This document shows, piece after piece, positions 46,794-55,366 of a DNA stretch of 64,000 nucleotides. A model generated the notes under the pieces. It made no database searches. It had not been told where the DNA came from and worked only from the letters and a program-made list of their open reading frames with translations. The translations under genes were made by a program, and so were the position numbers. Location: contig NZ_JAPTNL010000001.1 in the NCBI RefSeq assembly GCF_026891095.1, positions 434,001 through 498,000 of the forward strand, given 5' to 3'. The stretch is from Roseovarius salincola (GTDB lineage Bacteria > Pseudomonadota > Alphaproteobacteria > Rhodobacterales > Rhodobacteraceae). Position 1 is the stretch's first letter; each line of letters begins with the position of its first letter.

Positions 46794-47938
46794 GCAGGAC
46801 CCTCCGCAGCCCGCGCGCGGCGCAGCCATGGTCGTGCGAGAAAACCCGGATAAGACGAGATAACAAGCAGCAGGGCCGTCATCAGCGCGCCCGCCAGCGC
46901 CGGAAGATACATCAGCGGCCAGGCCATCGCGTTGAGCAGCACGATCCCCGAAACGCTGCTCTCGATCAGCTTGAGCAAAACCAGCAAGCCGAATGCAAGC
47001 AAGACCTGCCACCAGACGCCGAACCGGCTGTAATTCCCCAGAAGCAGCGTCGCGAAGCCGACCGTTGCCGCGAAAACGCACATAAGCGCATTGCTGAAAC
47101 GGCCGTTCAACTCATAGAGGGTCATGGGCAGCGTGGCGCCGGTCCGCTCTGCCACACCGGCCGGGTCGCGCATCAACTCGGGCGTGCCGACATAGGTCAC
47201 GCTTTCGACGCCCGCTGCATCACTTGTGACCAGATTGCTGATATCATAGGAAAAATCGTTGAAATGCGTGTTGAAAAGGCGGTTTCCGTCTGTCTGGACG
47301 TTCTGGGCCAGCCCGTCGACCATCAACAGACGGGTGCCGCCCTTGCCGTCTGGCACGAGATAGGCGCGATTGGAGCTGTAGGTCACCGGCGTTTCGCTGT
47401 TTCGCCGATCCGAGAGGAAAACGTTGCGCAGCATGCCCTCGGGCGTGATCTCGCGGATGTAGAACGTGATCCCCGGCGCGGGATGCAGGAATTCACCCTC
47501 GGTCAGCAGCTTGGCGGTGATGTTATCGCTGATCTCGGCCTGGCGCTCGCGCAGTTGGTTGAGGCTTTGAGGAATCAGCAGATGCGTCAGGACCGACATC
47601 ATCAGCGCCACGATGATCCCGAAGAACAGCACCGGGCGCGCCAGGCGCCAGGGCGAATAGCCGGTCGCCTGCATGACGGTGAGTTCGCTTTCGGTGCTGA
47701 GACGGTTGGTGACATAGACAGTTGCCGCGAATGCGGCGATCGGCAAAACAACGCCGATGACCCCCGGCAGGGTGAGTGCCGTGAACTCGATAAACACCCA
47801 GGCGGGCTGGCCATCACCGATCAGCCGGTCGAACATGCGCACGGCCTTGTTGATCCAGAAGATCGACACCAGAACCAGCGCAAAAAAACCGAACAGAACC
47901 ATGAATTGCGACAGCATGTATCTGTCGAATCTGGTCAC
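46790..47938 (-). CDS. lptF: LPS export permease LptF
   Basis: LptF partners LptG in the LPS export ABC transporter. The 382-residue protein begins VTRFDRYMLSQFMVLFGFFALVLV, has a DRLIGDGQPAWVFIEFTALTLPGVI loop, a large periplasmic domain and C-terminal membrane spans. I prefer the GTG at 47936-47938, which has GGGGGGAAAGC before it and matches the usual start; a GTG 21 bases upstream gives a longer MLPWGES extension. It is the first gene of the six-gene operon and is divergent from pepA, 144 bases apart. Confidence 0.95.
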   Translation of the reverse strand: MTRFDRYMLSQFMVLFGFFALVLVSIFWINKAVRMFDRLIGDGQPAWVFIEFTALTLPGVIGVVLPIAAFAATVYVTNRLSTESELTVMQATGYSPWRLARPVLFFGIIVALMMSVLTHLLIPQSLNQLRERQAEISDNITAKLLTEGEFLHPAPGITFYIREITPEGMLRNVFLSDRRNSETPVTYSSNRAYLVPDGKGGTRLLMVDGLAQNVQTDGNRLFNTHFNDFSYDISNLVTSDAAGVESVTYVGTPELMRDPAGVAERTGATLPMTLYELNGRFSNALMCVFAATVGFATLLLGNYSRFGVWWQVLLAFGLLVLLKLIESSVSGIVLLNAMAWPLMYLPALAGALMTALLLVISSYPGFLARPWLRRARAAEGPA

Positions 47939-48082
47939 GCTTTCCCCCCAAGGCAGCACTTTTGAGGCAACTTATCGGAATTGATGGCGGGGGAAAACTG
48001 CTAACTGGTCATCCGGGTATCTGCGCGCTAGGACTCAGGCAGGTCGCGCCCGGCGCGGACAGGATGACAGACGAGGAGCAGG

Positions 48083-49576
48083 ATGATGACCACACCCGTT
48101 GCGGTGAATTTCGAGGAGACCGATATCGAGCGCATCGGCGGGTCGGCGGGCCGCGTGGCGGTCATCGTCACGCCTGACGGCAAGCTGGACAGCGGCGCGC
48201 GCCGGGTGAACCGGCTGTGCAAGGGGGCGCTCAAGCGCCTTGTCGAAAGCGATTCCTGGGGAAAGGTCGCGCAGGGCGAGCTGCGCACGCTGGCATGGCC
48301 TGCGGGCATGGAGGCCGAGGCGATCGACGTGCTGTGCCTTGAGCGCAATGCAAGTACCGAAACCGCCCGCAGGGGCGGCGTGGCGCTGGCAAAGGCCGCG
48401 GCGGCGGGCGGCGGGGCGATTCTGGTGCTTGCCGGGTCGCTCAGGCGGCCTGCCGAACTAGCGCTCGGCCTTGCTCTGCGCAGCTATCGCTTTGGCGCGC
48501 ACAAGCGGCCGGACGACCCAAAGGAACAACGCGACGACATCACCGTCACGATGATGGTGTCCAAGCCCGCCGAGGCGCAGGAAGCCTTCGCGCCCAAGGC
48601 GGCGATTGCCGAGGGCGTTTTCTTTACCCGTGATCTCATCTCGGAGCCGGCCAATCACCTGACCACCACTGAATTCGCCGACCGGATCAGCGCGATGGAG
48701 AATCTCGGTCTCAAGATCACCATCCTTGAAGAGTCCGACATGTCGGAACTGGGGATGGGCGCGCTCCTGTCGGTGGGCCATGGCAGCGCCAGCCCCTCAA
48801 AACTGGCCGTGATGGAATGGAAGGGCGGCGCCAAGGGGCAGGCCCCGCTGGCGCTGGTGGGCAAGGGGGTGGTGTTCGACACCGGCGGCATCAGCCTCAA
48901 GCCCGCGGCGGGCATGGAGGACATGACCATGGACATGGGCGGCGCGGGCGTGGTGTGCGGCACGATGCGCGCGCTGGCTTTGCGCAAGGCGCGCGCCAAT
49001 GTGGTCGGGCTGGTCGGGCTGGTCGAGAATATGCCCTCGGATCGCGCCACGCGGCCGGGTGACGTGGTGACCTCGATGAAGGGCGACACGATCGAGGTGA
49101 TCAATACCGATGCCGAGGGGCGGATGGTGCTGGCGGATGTGCTCTGGTACGCGCAGGAGCGGTTCAACCCGGCGGGGATCGTCGATCTGGCCACGCTGAC
49201 GGGCGCGATGATCATCGCGCTCGGGAACGAGAAGGCGGGCGTCTTTTCCAATGACGACGCGCTTTGCGATGCGTTCCTCAAGGCGGCCGAGACCGAGGGC
49301 GAGGGCGCCTGGCGGATGCCGCTGGCAAAGGCCTATGACGACCTGCTGAAATCCGACATCGCCGACATGAAGAATGTCGGCGGGCGTGCGGCCGGGTCGA
49401 TCACGGCGGCGCAGTTCCTGAAACGTTTCGTGCGTGACGAGGTGCCCTGGATCCACCTCGACATCGCCGGGGTGACACTGCTGAAAACGGATGCCCCCCA
49501 TGCACCCAAGGGGGCGTCGGGTTGGGGCGTGATGGCGCTGGACCGGCTGGTGGCGGACATGTTCGAGCAAGGCTGA
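48083..49576 (+). CDS. pepA: Leucyl aminopeptidase
   Basis: PepA is a cytosolic dizinc aminopeptidase (family M17) that removes N-terminal residues and in some bacteria also binds DNA. In 497 residues, the catalytic domain carries GKGVVFDTGGISLKPAAGMEDMTMDMGGA with two metal ligands, and the hallmark NTDAEGRMVLADVL. An N-terminal macro-like domain occupies about 1-170. holC follows five bases after the stop, a pairing seen in many proteobacteria. Confidence 0.97.
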   Translation: MMTTPVAVNFEETDIERIGGSAGRVAVIVTPDGKLDSGARRVNRLCKGALKRLVESDSWGKVAQGELRTLAWPAGMEAEAIDVLCLERNASTETARRGGVALAKAAAAGGGAILVLAGSLRRPAELALGLALRSYRFGAHKRPDDPKEQRDDITVTMMVSKPAEAQEAFAPKAAIAEGVFFTRDLISEPANHLTTTEFADRISAMENLGLKITILEESDMSELGMGALLSVGHGSASPSKLAVMEWKGGAKGQAPLALVGKGVVFDTGGISLKPAAGMEDMTMDMGGAGVVCGTMRALALRKARANVVGLVGLVENMPSDRATRPGDVVTSMKGDTIEVINTDAEGRMVLADVLWYAQERFNPAGIVDLATLTGAMIIALGNEKAGVFSNDDALCDAFLKAAETEGEGAWRMPLAKAYDDLLKSDIADMKNVGGRAAGSITAAQFLKRFVRDEVPWIHLDIAGVTLLKTDAPHAPKGASGWGVMALDRLVADMFEQG

Positions 49577-49580
49577 GCGG

Positions 49581-50039
49581 ATGGGCGCGGCCTTTTTCTA
49601 CCACCTGACGCGCCGCCCGCTGGAGGCAACGCTGCCCATGTTGCTGACAAAGGCGCAGCAGGTTGGCTGGCGCGTGGCGGTGCGCGGCCGGGATGACGCG
49701 CGGATGGAGTGGCTCGATGAGAAGCTGTGGCTTGTCCCTGAGGACGGGTTCCTGGCGCATGGTCTTGCCGGGCGCGCGCATGAGGCCGAGCAGCCGGTGC
49801 TTCTGACCACGCAAAGGGCCATGCCCAATGGTGCGGTCTGCCTGATGGCGGTGGACGGCGCCGAGGTGGCGCCGGAGGAGGTGCAGGCGCTGGAGCGGGT
49901 CTGCATCCTGTTCGACGGCAATGACACCGCCGCGCTGGATGCGGCACGCGGCCAGTGGAAGGCCCTGACCGGGGCGGGCTGCAAGGCGCAGTACTGGTCC
50001 GAGGATTCGGGTCGCTGGGAGATGCGCGCCGAAGCCTGA
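49581..50039 (+). CDS. holC: DNA polymerase III chi subunit
   Basis: HolC links the clamp loader to single-strand binding protein. The 152-residue length and the pattern FFYHLTRRPLEATLPMLLTKAQQVGWRVAV, ARMEWLDEKLWLVPEDGFLAHG and VCILFDGND match the alphaproteobacterial chi family. It is encoded directly after pepA and is followed by a hairpin repeat (copy D) on the same strand. Confidence 0.93.
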   Translation: MGAAFFYHLTRRPLEATLPMLLTKAQQVGWRVAVRGRDDARMEWLDEKLWLVPEDGFLAHGLAGRAHEAEQPVLLTTQRAMPNGAVCLMAVDGAEVAPEEVQALERVCILFDGNDTAALDAARGQWKALTGAGCKAQYWSEDSGRWEMRAEA

Positions 50040-50062
50040 GCGCCCGCGTTTTCGCGCGCCAT

Positions 50063-50112
50063 GCGAGGGGCCAGCCCCTCGCGCTCCCCGGGATATTTTC
50101 AAACAGAAGAAG
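50063..50112 (+). repeat. Intergenic hairpin repeat, copy D (GGATATTT-AACAGAAGAAG type)
   Basis: GCGAGGGG (50063-50070) and CCCCTCGC (50075-50082) form a perfect eight-pair hairpin, then GCGCTCCCCGGGATATTT and AACAGAAGAAG ending at 50112. It lies between the convergent ends of holC and the aspartyl protease gene. Confidence 0.75.
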
Positions 50113-50124
50113 GGGCAGGGGCGA

Positions 50125-50706
50125 TCAGCGGGTGAGCACCAGCTTGCCCCCGCCGATTTCGACGCTGGAATAGCGTTGCAGGTATTCCATCCCCAGCAGG
50201 GATTGCGACATGCTGCCTTCGTTCACGACGGCGCGCATATCGTGATCTTCGATCGGGCCGACGCTGAGGCGGTCAAGGCGCACCGGGGCCGTGCGCACCG
50301 TACCGTTGGCGGTATTGGCGCGCCCGAGATAGGCGAGCCCGTCGGTATCGATCCCGGCGGCGCGTGCATCGGCAAGCGTCAGGACGATCTGGCTCGCGCC
50401 GGTATCGACGACGAAGCGGATCGGGGTGCCGTTCACTTCGGCCGTCAGGTAGTAATGGCCATCCGGTGCGCGCGGCAGTTCGATCCGCTGATCCTGCGCC
50501 AGCACGGTCTGGCTGGGGCGCACGGTCTGGCGGATGTCGCCCCAGAGGCCGACAGCGGCGATGACCCCGACGAAGATCAGCCCCCAGACCAGCGCCTGTT
50601 GGGTGAGCTTGCCCATCGAGGCGCGGTTCTGGGCGAAGAACCACATCAGCACCGCGCCGCCCAGCAGCACGAGATAGATCAGGCGGGCATATTCGGTATT
50701 TTCCAT
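50125..50706 (-). CDS. TIGR02281 family membrane-anchored retropepsin-like aspartyl protease
   Basis: A 193-residue protein with two N-terminal membrane spans (about residues 8-24 and 39-55) and a periplasmic single-domain aspartyl protease of the clan AA, TIGR02281 type. The active site is VVDTGAS with Asp101, and the pattern SLLGMEYLQRYSSVEIGGGKLVL near the end corresponds to the family C-terminal flap. Such single domains act as dimers like retroviral protease. Physiological substrates are unknown. I start at the ATG at 50704-50706; a start nine bases upstream is possible. Confidence 0.88.
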   Translation of the reverse strand: MENTEYARLIYLVLLGGAVLMWFFAQNRASMGKLTQQALVWGLIFVGVIAAVGLWGDIRQTVRPSQTVLAQDQRIELPRAPDGHYYLTAEVNGTPIRFVVDTGASQIVLTLADARAAGIDTDGLAYLGRANTANGTVRTAPVRLDRLSVGPIEDHDMRAVVNEGSMSQSLLGMEYLQRYSSVEIGGGKLVLTR

Positions 50707-50743
50707 GCCGATCATATAGGCGCGCGGCGCGCGATTGGAAAGA

Positions 50744-51373
50744 TCACGCCGCCAGTCCGAAGCCGCGCAGCCCGTCGAGAACGAACTGCACCGCCAGCGC
50801 CGCCAGCAGCATCCCCAGAAGCCGCGTCACCACGTTGATACCGACCCGCCCCAGCGCGCGTTCCAGAAGACCGGCGAAGAGGAAGAGTACCAGCACCATC
50901 GCGACCACCGAGAGCATGACGCCGGTCACCAGCGCCAGCCCTTCGATGCCCGGGCTCTGGCCCGCCAGGAGGATCACCGAGGTGACCGAGCCCGGCCCCG
51001 CGATCAGCGGAATTGCCAGCGGGAAGATAGAGGGGTCGTCGTTGTCGTCTTCTTCCTCGGCCTCGTCGGCCTGGGATTTGCGCCGCTTGCTGCGCCGCTC
51101 GAAGAGCATGTCGAGCGCGGTGAGGAACAGCAGGATGCCGCCCGCGATGCGGAAGGCGGGCATGGAGATGCCGACAAAGCCCAGCACCGCCTCGCCGAAG
51201 GCGGCGAAGGCGATCAGAATGAGGGCCGCCGTGATGCAGGCGCGCAGCGCGATGCTGCGGCGGCGCGCACTGTCCATCCCCTGCGTCAGCGCCACGAAAA
51301 GCGGCGTCATGCCGATCGGGTCGATGATCACGAAAAGCGTGACGAAGGCGGTGATGAGAAAGGCGCTGTCCAT
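50744..51373 (-). CDS. MarC family membrane protein
   Basis: A 209-residue protein with six hydrophobic spans, of the MarC/NAAT family, whose transport role has not been established for most members. Diagnostic blocks are VIDPIGMTPLFVALT near the N-terminus, MPAFRIAGGILLFLTALDMLF and PLAIPLIAGPGSVTSVILLA. An acidic cytoplasmic loop (about residues 118-135) separates the two halves. It lies between the protease and the ABC-F gene on the same strand with gaps of 37 and 66 bases. Confidence 0.92.
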   Translation of the reverse strand: MDSAFLITAFVTLFVIIDPIGMTPLFVALTQGMDSARRRSIALRACITAALILIAFAAFGEAVLGFVGISMPAFRIAGGILLFLTALDMLFERRSKRRKSQADEAEEEDDNDDPSIFPLAIPLIAGPGSVTSVILLAGQSPGIEGLALVTGVMLSVVAMVLVLFLFAGLLERALGRVGINVVTRLLGMLLAALAVQFVLDGLRGFGLAA

Positions 51374-51439
51374 GGCGGGTCCGGGTTGGGATATTTCAAG
51401 GCTTAGGCGGCGGATGGCCCGCGCGCAAGGGCGCGCGCC

Positions 51440-53299
51440 TCAGCCGCCGGCCTTTTCGAGCCGCTCGAGCGCCGTCATCCAGAGGCTTTCGGCGCGTGCG
51501 AGCCCGTCGATCACTTCGGCGTATTTCTTCTGCCATTCGCCTGCGCCGATCGCGTCGTTGTAGATCGAAGGGTCGGCGAGCTTGGCGGCGATGCGGTCAC
51601 GCATCCCGCTGAGCTTCTCGACGCGTTCCTCGCATTTGCGCAGGTCGGCGCGCAGGGCGAGGATGGCATCGCGCGATTGGCGTGGGGCTTTGGCGGGGGT
51701 GGGCTTGGCCGCCGGTTTGGGCGCGGATTTCGAGGGGCTTTCGCCCTGGAGCAGCATCTTGCGGTAACTCTCCAGATCGCCGTCATAGGGCGCGACATGC
51801 CCGTCCTTGACCAGCCAGAGCCGGTCGGCCACGAGGCTGAGAAGGTGCATGTCGTGGCTGACAAGGATCACCGCGCCGGTATAGGCGGTCAGCGCCTCGA
51901 CAAGGGCCTCGCGGGATTCGATGTCGAGATGGTTGGTCGGCTCGTCAAGGATCAGCATATGCGGCGCGTCGAGCGTGGCGAGCATCAGCGACAGGCGCGC
52001 CTTTTGACCACCCGAGAGACGGCCGACGGTGGTTTCGGCCTGTTCGGCGCCGATACCGAAGCCGCCAAGGCGCGCGCGCAGCTTGCCGGGGGCTTCGCCG
52101 GGGCGCAGGCGGCGGATATGATCGATCGGCGTTTCATCGACATGCAGCTCGTCGACCTGGTGCTGTGCGAAATAGCCGGTGCGCAGCTTGGACGCGGTGT
52201 GGATGCGCCCTTCCATCGGATCAAGCCGGGCCGACAAGAGCTTGGATAGGGTGGATTTTCCTTCGCCATTGCGCCCCAGAAGGGCGATCCTGTCATCCTG
52301 GTCGATGCGCAATTCAAGATCGCGCAGCACCACCTTGTCGTCATAGCCCACCGATACCCCTTCAAGGCGCAGGATCGGTGGCGAGAGAGCCTCGGGCTCG
52401 GGAAAGGTGAAGCGGCGCAGCGCGGCTTCCTGGGGCTGGGTGATGGGCTGCATCCGCGCCAGCGCCTTGATGCGGGCCTGGGCCTGCTTGGCCTTGTCGG
52501 CCTTGTAGCGGAAGCGATCCACATAGGATTGCAGATGAGCGCGGCGGGCCTCCTGTTTCTTGGCTTCGGACTGGGCGGCGGCAAGGCGGGCGGCGCGGGT
52601 TTCGGCAAAGCGGTCATAGCCGCCCTGATAAAGCGTCAGCTTGCGGTCCTCGAGATGCAGGATCGCGCCGACCGCACGGTTCAGCAGCCCCCGGTCGTGA
52701 CTGATCACCAGCACGGTGTGGGGATAGCGCGCAAGATATGTTTCAAGCCAGAGCGCGCCTTCGAGGTCGAGATAGTTCGTCGGCTCGTCGAGCAGCAAGA
52801 GGTCCGGCGCGGAGAACAGCACGGCCGCAAGGGCGACGCGCATCCGCCAGCCGCCGGAAAAGGCGCTGCAGGGCTGGGCCTGCTCGGCATCGGTAAAGCC
52901 CAGGCCCTTGAGAATGCTGGCGGCGCGGGCCTCGGCGGACCAGGCGTCGATATCGGCGAGGCGGGTCTGGATCTCGGCGATGCGGTCGCCGTCGCCGGAG
53001 GTTTCGGACTCGGCCATGAGGGCCGCGCGCTCGGTATCGGCGGCCAGGACCGTGTCGATCAGCGAGACCTCGTTGCCGGGCACTTCCTGGGCGACGCCGC
53101 CGATGCGGGCGCGCGAGGGCAGGCTGATTTCGCCACCTTCCAGCGCCAGTTCGCCCCGGATCAGGCGGAACAGAGTGGTCTTGCCGGTGCCATTGCGACC
53201 GACAATGCCGACCTTGTGGCCATCGGGGATGTTGGCGGTGGCATGTTCGATCAGCGGACGGCCCGCGACCGCATATGATATATCTTCAAGACGCAGCAT
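51440..53299 (-). CDS. ABC-F family ATPase
   Basis: A 619-residue soluble protein with two ABC ATPase domains and no membrane part, as in the ABC-F translation factors. Walker A motifs are GRNGTGKTT and GRNGEGKST, signatures FSGGWRMR and LSGGQKARLS, and Walker B segments LLLLDEPTNYLDLE and MLILDEPTNHLDIE. An arginine-rich linker (about residues 230-290) and a C-terminal coiled tail after residue 520 complete the layout. The architecture is that of Uup/YheS-like members, which act on stalled ribosomes; which one is not certain. The start MLRLEDISYAV at 53299 avoids a short upstream extension. Confidence 0.93.
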   Translation of the reverse strand: MLRLEDISYAVAGRPLIEHATANIPDGHKVGIVGRNGTGKTTLFRLIRGELALEGGEISLPSRARIGGVAQEVPGNEVSLIDTVLAADTERAALMAESETSGDGDRIAEIQTRLADIDAWSAEARAASILKGLGFTDAEQAQPCSAFSGGWRMRVALAAVLFSAPDLLLLDEPTNYLDLEGALWLETYLARYPHTVLVISHDRGLLNRAVGAILHLEDRKLTLYQGGYDRFAETRAARLAAAQSEAKKQEARRAHLQSYVDRFRYKADKAKQAQARIKALARMQPITQPQEAALRRFTFPEPEALSPPILRLEGVSVGYDDKVVLRDLELRIDQDDRIALLGRNGEGKSTLSKLLSARLDPMEGRIHTASKLRTGYFAQHQVDELHVDETPIDHIRRLRPGEAPGKLRARLGGFGIGAEQAETTVGRLSGGQKARLSLMLATLDAPHMLILDEPTNHLDIESREALVEALTAYTGAVILVSHDMHLLSLVADRLWLVKDGHVAPYDGDLESYRKMLLQGESPSKSAPKPAAKPTPAKAPRQSRDAILALRADLRKCEERVEKLSGMRDRIAAKLADPSIYNDAIGAGEWQKKYAEVIDGLARAESLWMTALERLEKAGG

Positions 53300-53431
53300 G
53301 GCCGGGGTGTGCCGCATTCGCGGGCAGGCGTCAATCGCAGCTTTTCAAAGCTCTGACCCCATGCTATCGGAGCCGCGATATTGAGGGCGCGGGCAGGGGG
53401 CTTGCGCCGGATTCAAAGGAAAGAGGCTGAC

Positions 53432-53854
53432 ATGGCTGTGGAACGCACGCTGAGCATTATCAAACCCGACGCGACCAAGCGTAACCTGACCGGCAAGATC
53501 AACGCCAAGTTCGAGGATGCGGGCCTGCGCATCGTCGCGCAAAAGCGCATCAAGCTGACCAAGGAGCAGGCCGGCGTCTTCTACGAAGTCCACAAGGAAC
53601 GTCCGTTCTATGACGAATTGTGCGCGTTCATGGCGTCTGAGCCGGTTGTGGTGCAGGTGCTGGAAGGCGAAGGCGCGATCGCGAAGAACCGCGAAGTGAT
53701 GGGCGCGACCAATCCGGCCGATGCGGCGCCGGGGACGGTGCGGGCTGAATTCGCGGAATCGGTCGGCGAAAACTCGGTTCACGGATCGGACGCGCCCGAG
53801 ACGGCGGCTGCCGAGATCGCCTATTTCTTCTCGGGTCTCGAGCTGGTCGGCTGA
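53432..53854 (+). CDS. ndk: Nucleoside diphosphate kinase
   Basis: Ndk passes the gamma phosphate of ATP to other nucleoside diphosphates through a phosphohistidine. The 140-residue length is normal. The active-site His117 lies in NSVHGSD, and [13 protein letters not shown] and [12 protein letters not shown] are also typical. The start is ATG 53432; the frame is open before it but lies in the gap after the ABC-F gene. A strong terminator follows 33 bases after the stop. Confidence 0.98.
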   Translation: MAVERTLSIIKPDATKRNLTGKINAKFEDAGLRIVAQKRIKLTKEQAGVFYEVHKERPFYDELCAFMASEPVVVQVLEGEGAIAKNREVMGATNPADAAPGTVRAEFAESVGENSVHGSDAPETAAAEIAYFFSGLELVG

Positions 53855-53886
53855 TCGAAACCAGCCGGGCAAGCGGAAAACGTAAG

Positions 53887-53917
53887 GGCCGCGCCTGACG
53901 TCAGGTGCGGTCTTTTT
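53887..53917 (+). terminator. Intrinsic terminator of ndk
   Basis: GGCCGCGCCTGA and TCAGGTGCGGTC pair around CG, followed by six T. The stem has two wobble or mismatched positions but is GC-rich. Confidence 0.9.
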
Positions 53918-54094
53918 TGTTTCTGATCAACGCATTAGATGCTGGCAAAGTCGTTGAAAACCCGCGACGGAACGGTCTGCGCCTCTGGTCTGGGGGCGCT
54001 GGAGATGGGTTGGGGTTTGGCCGTGCCTGTGGGGGTTTTGGGCGAAGGGGGGGGTGCTGTATGCCATTTGTCTGCTCCGATTTTATCAGGCAGA

Positions 54095-54127
54095 CCAGCC
54101 GGGTGGCGCCCGGCTGGCGCCTTTTGT
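54095..54127 (+). terminator. Second intrinsic terminator, possible end of a small RNA
   Basis: CCAGCCGGG (54095-54103) and CCCGGCTGG (54109-54117) pair perfectly over nine bases around TGGCG, followed by a T-rich tail. It comes 180 bases after the ndk terminator, with no gene between them. Confidence 0.75.
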
Positions 54128-54474
54128 TATCCGTTCAGGATCAAGTTGAAATGTGGCGCGAATGTGGCGCGCCGGCGGGTTGATTTCGCGCTATGGCGAT
54201 TATGCCACGAAGCGGAAATTAACGCCTTTTTTTCAATGCCTTGTGTTGCCGTTGCAATGCGTGCAGCAGGGGCGTGAAAGGCGAAATGAGAGGGTCTGAC
54301 AGGCACGGGCGGTGATCTGCGCAATGATGACTGGCAATGCTCTTAGACGCGGATAGCGCCGCTTTGCCGCTCATTTGAGACACCCCGCAAGAAAGCCTGT
54401 CGCAATCGGATAATTCGGTACGATTTGCACATTCTTACCCCCGGTTTCGTACCAGAACCGGGCCTTGCGCGCCA

Positions 54475-54490
54475 GGGTTTGTACAAACCC
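54475..54490. promoter_or_regulatory. Perfect 16-base palindrome, operator candidate
   Basis: GGGTTTGTACAAACCC reads the same on both strands. It lies 86 bases upstream of the XRE-cupin start in that gene's promoter region. A looser relative, GGTTTCGTACCAGAACC, lies 30 bases before it. Such symmetric sites suit a dimeric repressor; autoregulation by the XRE-cupin protein is the simplest reading. Confidence 0.6.
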
Positions 54491-54576
54491 CGCAAAACGG
54501 CCGGCAGACTTGCATTCCGGGCCGGGATTTTCCATCGTGATCACTCGCCAGCGGGGCGGCGATTTCAGGAGACGGG

Positions 54577-55209
54577 ATGGAGAATTCGAAACTCAGGCAA
54601 GACCCCCACAAGGTCCGGGAAGCGCGGGAGAAGAACCTGGAAACCGCGATCGGGCGCGAGGTGCGCGAGCTGCGCCGCGCGCGCAACATGACCGTGGCGG
54701 ACCTGGCAGAGGTCACGGGGCTTTCGGTGGGGATGCTTTCGAAGATCGAGAACGGCGTGACCTCGCCTTCGCTGACGACGCTTCAGGCGCTGTCGGCGGC
54801 GCTGAGCGTGCCGGTCACCGCCTTTTTCCGCCGCTTCGAGGAGCGGCGCGAGGCGGTGCATGTGAAGGCGGGCGAGGCGCTGGAGATCGAGCGCGCGGGC
54901 ACGCGGGCAGGACATCAATACAACCTGCTGGGACATCTGGGCGCCAATAACTCGGGTGTGGTCGTCGAGCCCTACCTGATCACGCTGAGCGAGGAATCGG
55001 ATATTTTCCCGACGTTTCAGCATGACGGGGTCGAACTGCTGTATATCCTGGAGGGTGAGGTTGGCTATCGCCACGGCGATCAGAGCTTTCACCTGCGTCC
55101 CGGCGACAGCCTGTTTTTCGATGCCGACGCGCCGCATGGGCCGGATGAGTTGATCCGGCTGCCGATCCGGTATCTTTCGGTGATCTCATACCCGCAGCGC
55201 GGAAGCTGA
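54577..55209 (+). CDS. XRE-cupin transcriptional regulator
   Basis: A 210-residue regulator with an N-terminal XRE helix-turn-helix (about residues 24-80; VRELRRARNMTVADLAEVTGLSVGMLSKIENG) and a C-terminal cupin sensor domain (about 125-205; HDGVELLYILEGEVGYRHGDQSFHLRPGDSLFF). Cupin sensors in this family bind small ligands such as amino acids, polyamines or ectoine-type compounds. A perfect palindrome upstream may be its operator. The nearest metabolic operon is the glxBCD/glnT set 2 kb downstream, with two other genes between, so a link is only a suggestion. GGAG precedes the ATG. Confidence 0.92.
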   Translation: MENSKLRQDPHKVREAREKNLETAIGREVRELRRARNMTVADLAEVTGLSVGMLSKIENGVTSPSLTTLQALSAALSVPVTAFFRRFEERREAVHVKAGEALEIERAGTRAGHQYNLLGHLGANNSGVVVEPYLITLSEESDIFPTFQHDGVELLYILEGEVGYRHGDQSFHLRPGDSLFFDADAPHGPDELIRLPIRYLSVISYPQRGS

Positions 55210-55245
55210 GACGGGGCGGCCCCGCGAGGGGGCCGCGCCCGTCTG
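55209..55245 (+). terminator. Long GC hairpin after the XRE-cupin gene
   Basis: AGACGGG-G-CGGCCCC pairs with GGGGCCGC-G-CCCGTCT over about 15 positions around GCGAG, beginning at the stop codon. No T-run follows on the plus strand. It may end the regulator transcript or that of the convergent peroxiredoxin, or stabilise a 3' end. Confidence 0.5.
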
Positions 55246-55366
55246 TGGGTCGTTGCGGTCTTGGGGGTTGACGCAACGACCTTGACCCGCCGGACCGGCC
55301 GCCCGAACCAGAGGCTTGGTCCGGGCGGCAGATGAAGGCGGAGGGTGCCGCCGGCGGGAATGGGGA

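Larger units (their letters stand above)
53920..54576 (+). other. Long intergenic region between ndk and the XRE-cupin gene
   Basis: This 657-base stretch has no convincing protein gene: open frames of 60-110 codons lack start sites and family-like features. It holds a self-contained terminator at 54095-54127, an 11-base tandem direct repeat AATGTGGCGCG (54150-54160 and 54161-54171), an inverted pair GGTACGA/TCGTACC (54417-54423 and 54447-54453), and a 16-base palindrome (54475-54490). The first 200 bases could encode a small RNA. Confidence 0.55.

Noticed and set aside
53939-54277. Protein gene in the gap after ndk
   Set aside because: No start site, odd composition, and an intrinsic terminator lies inside the frame.
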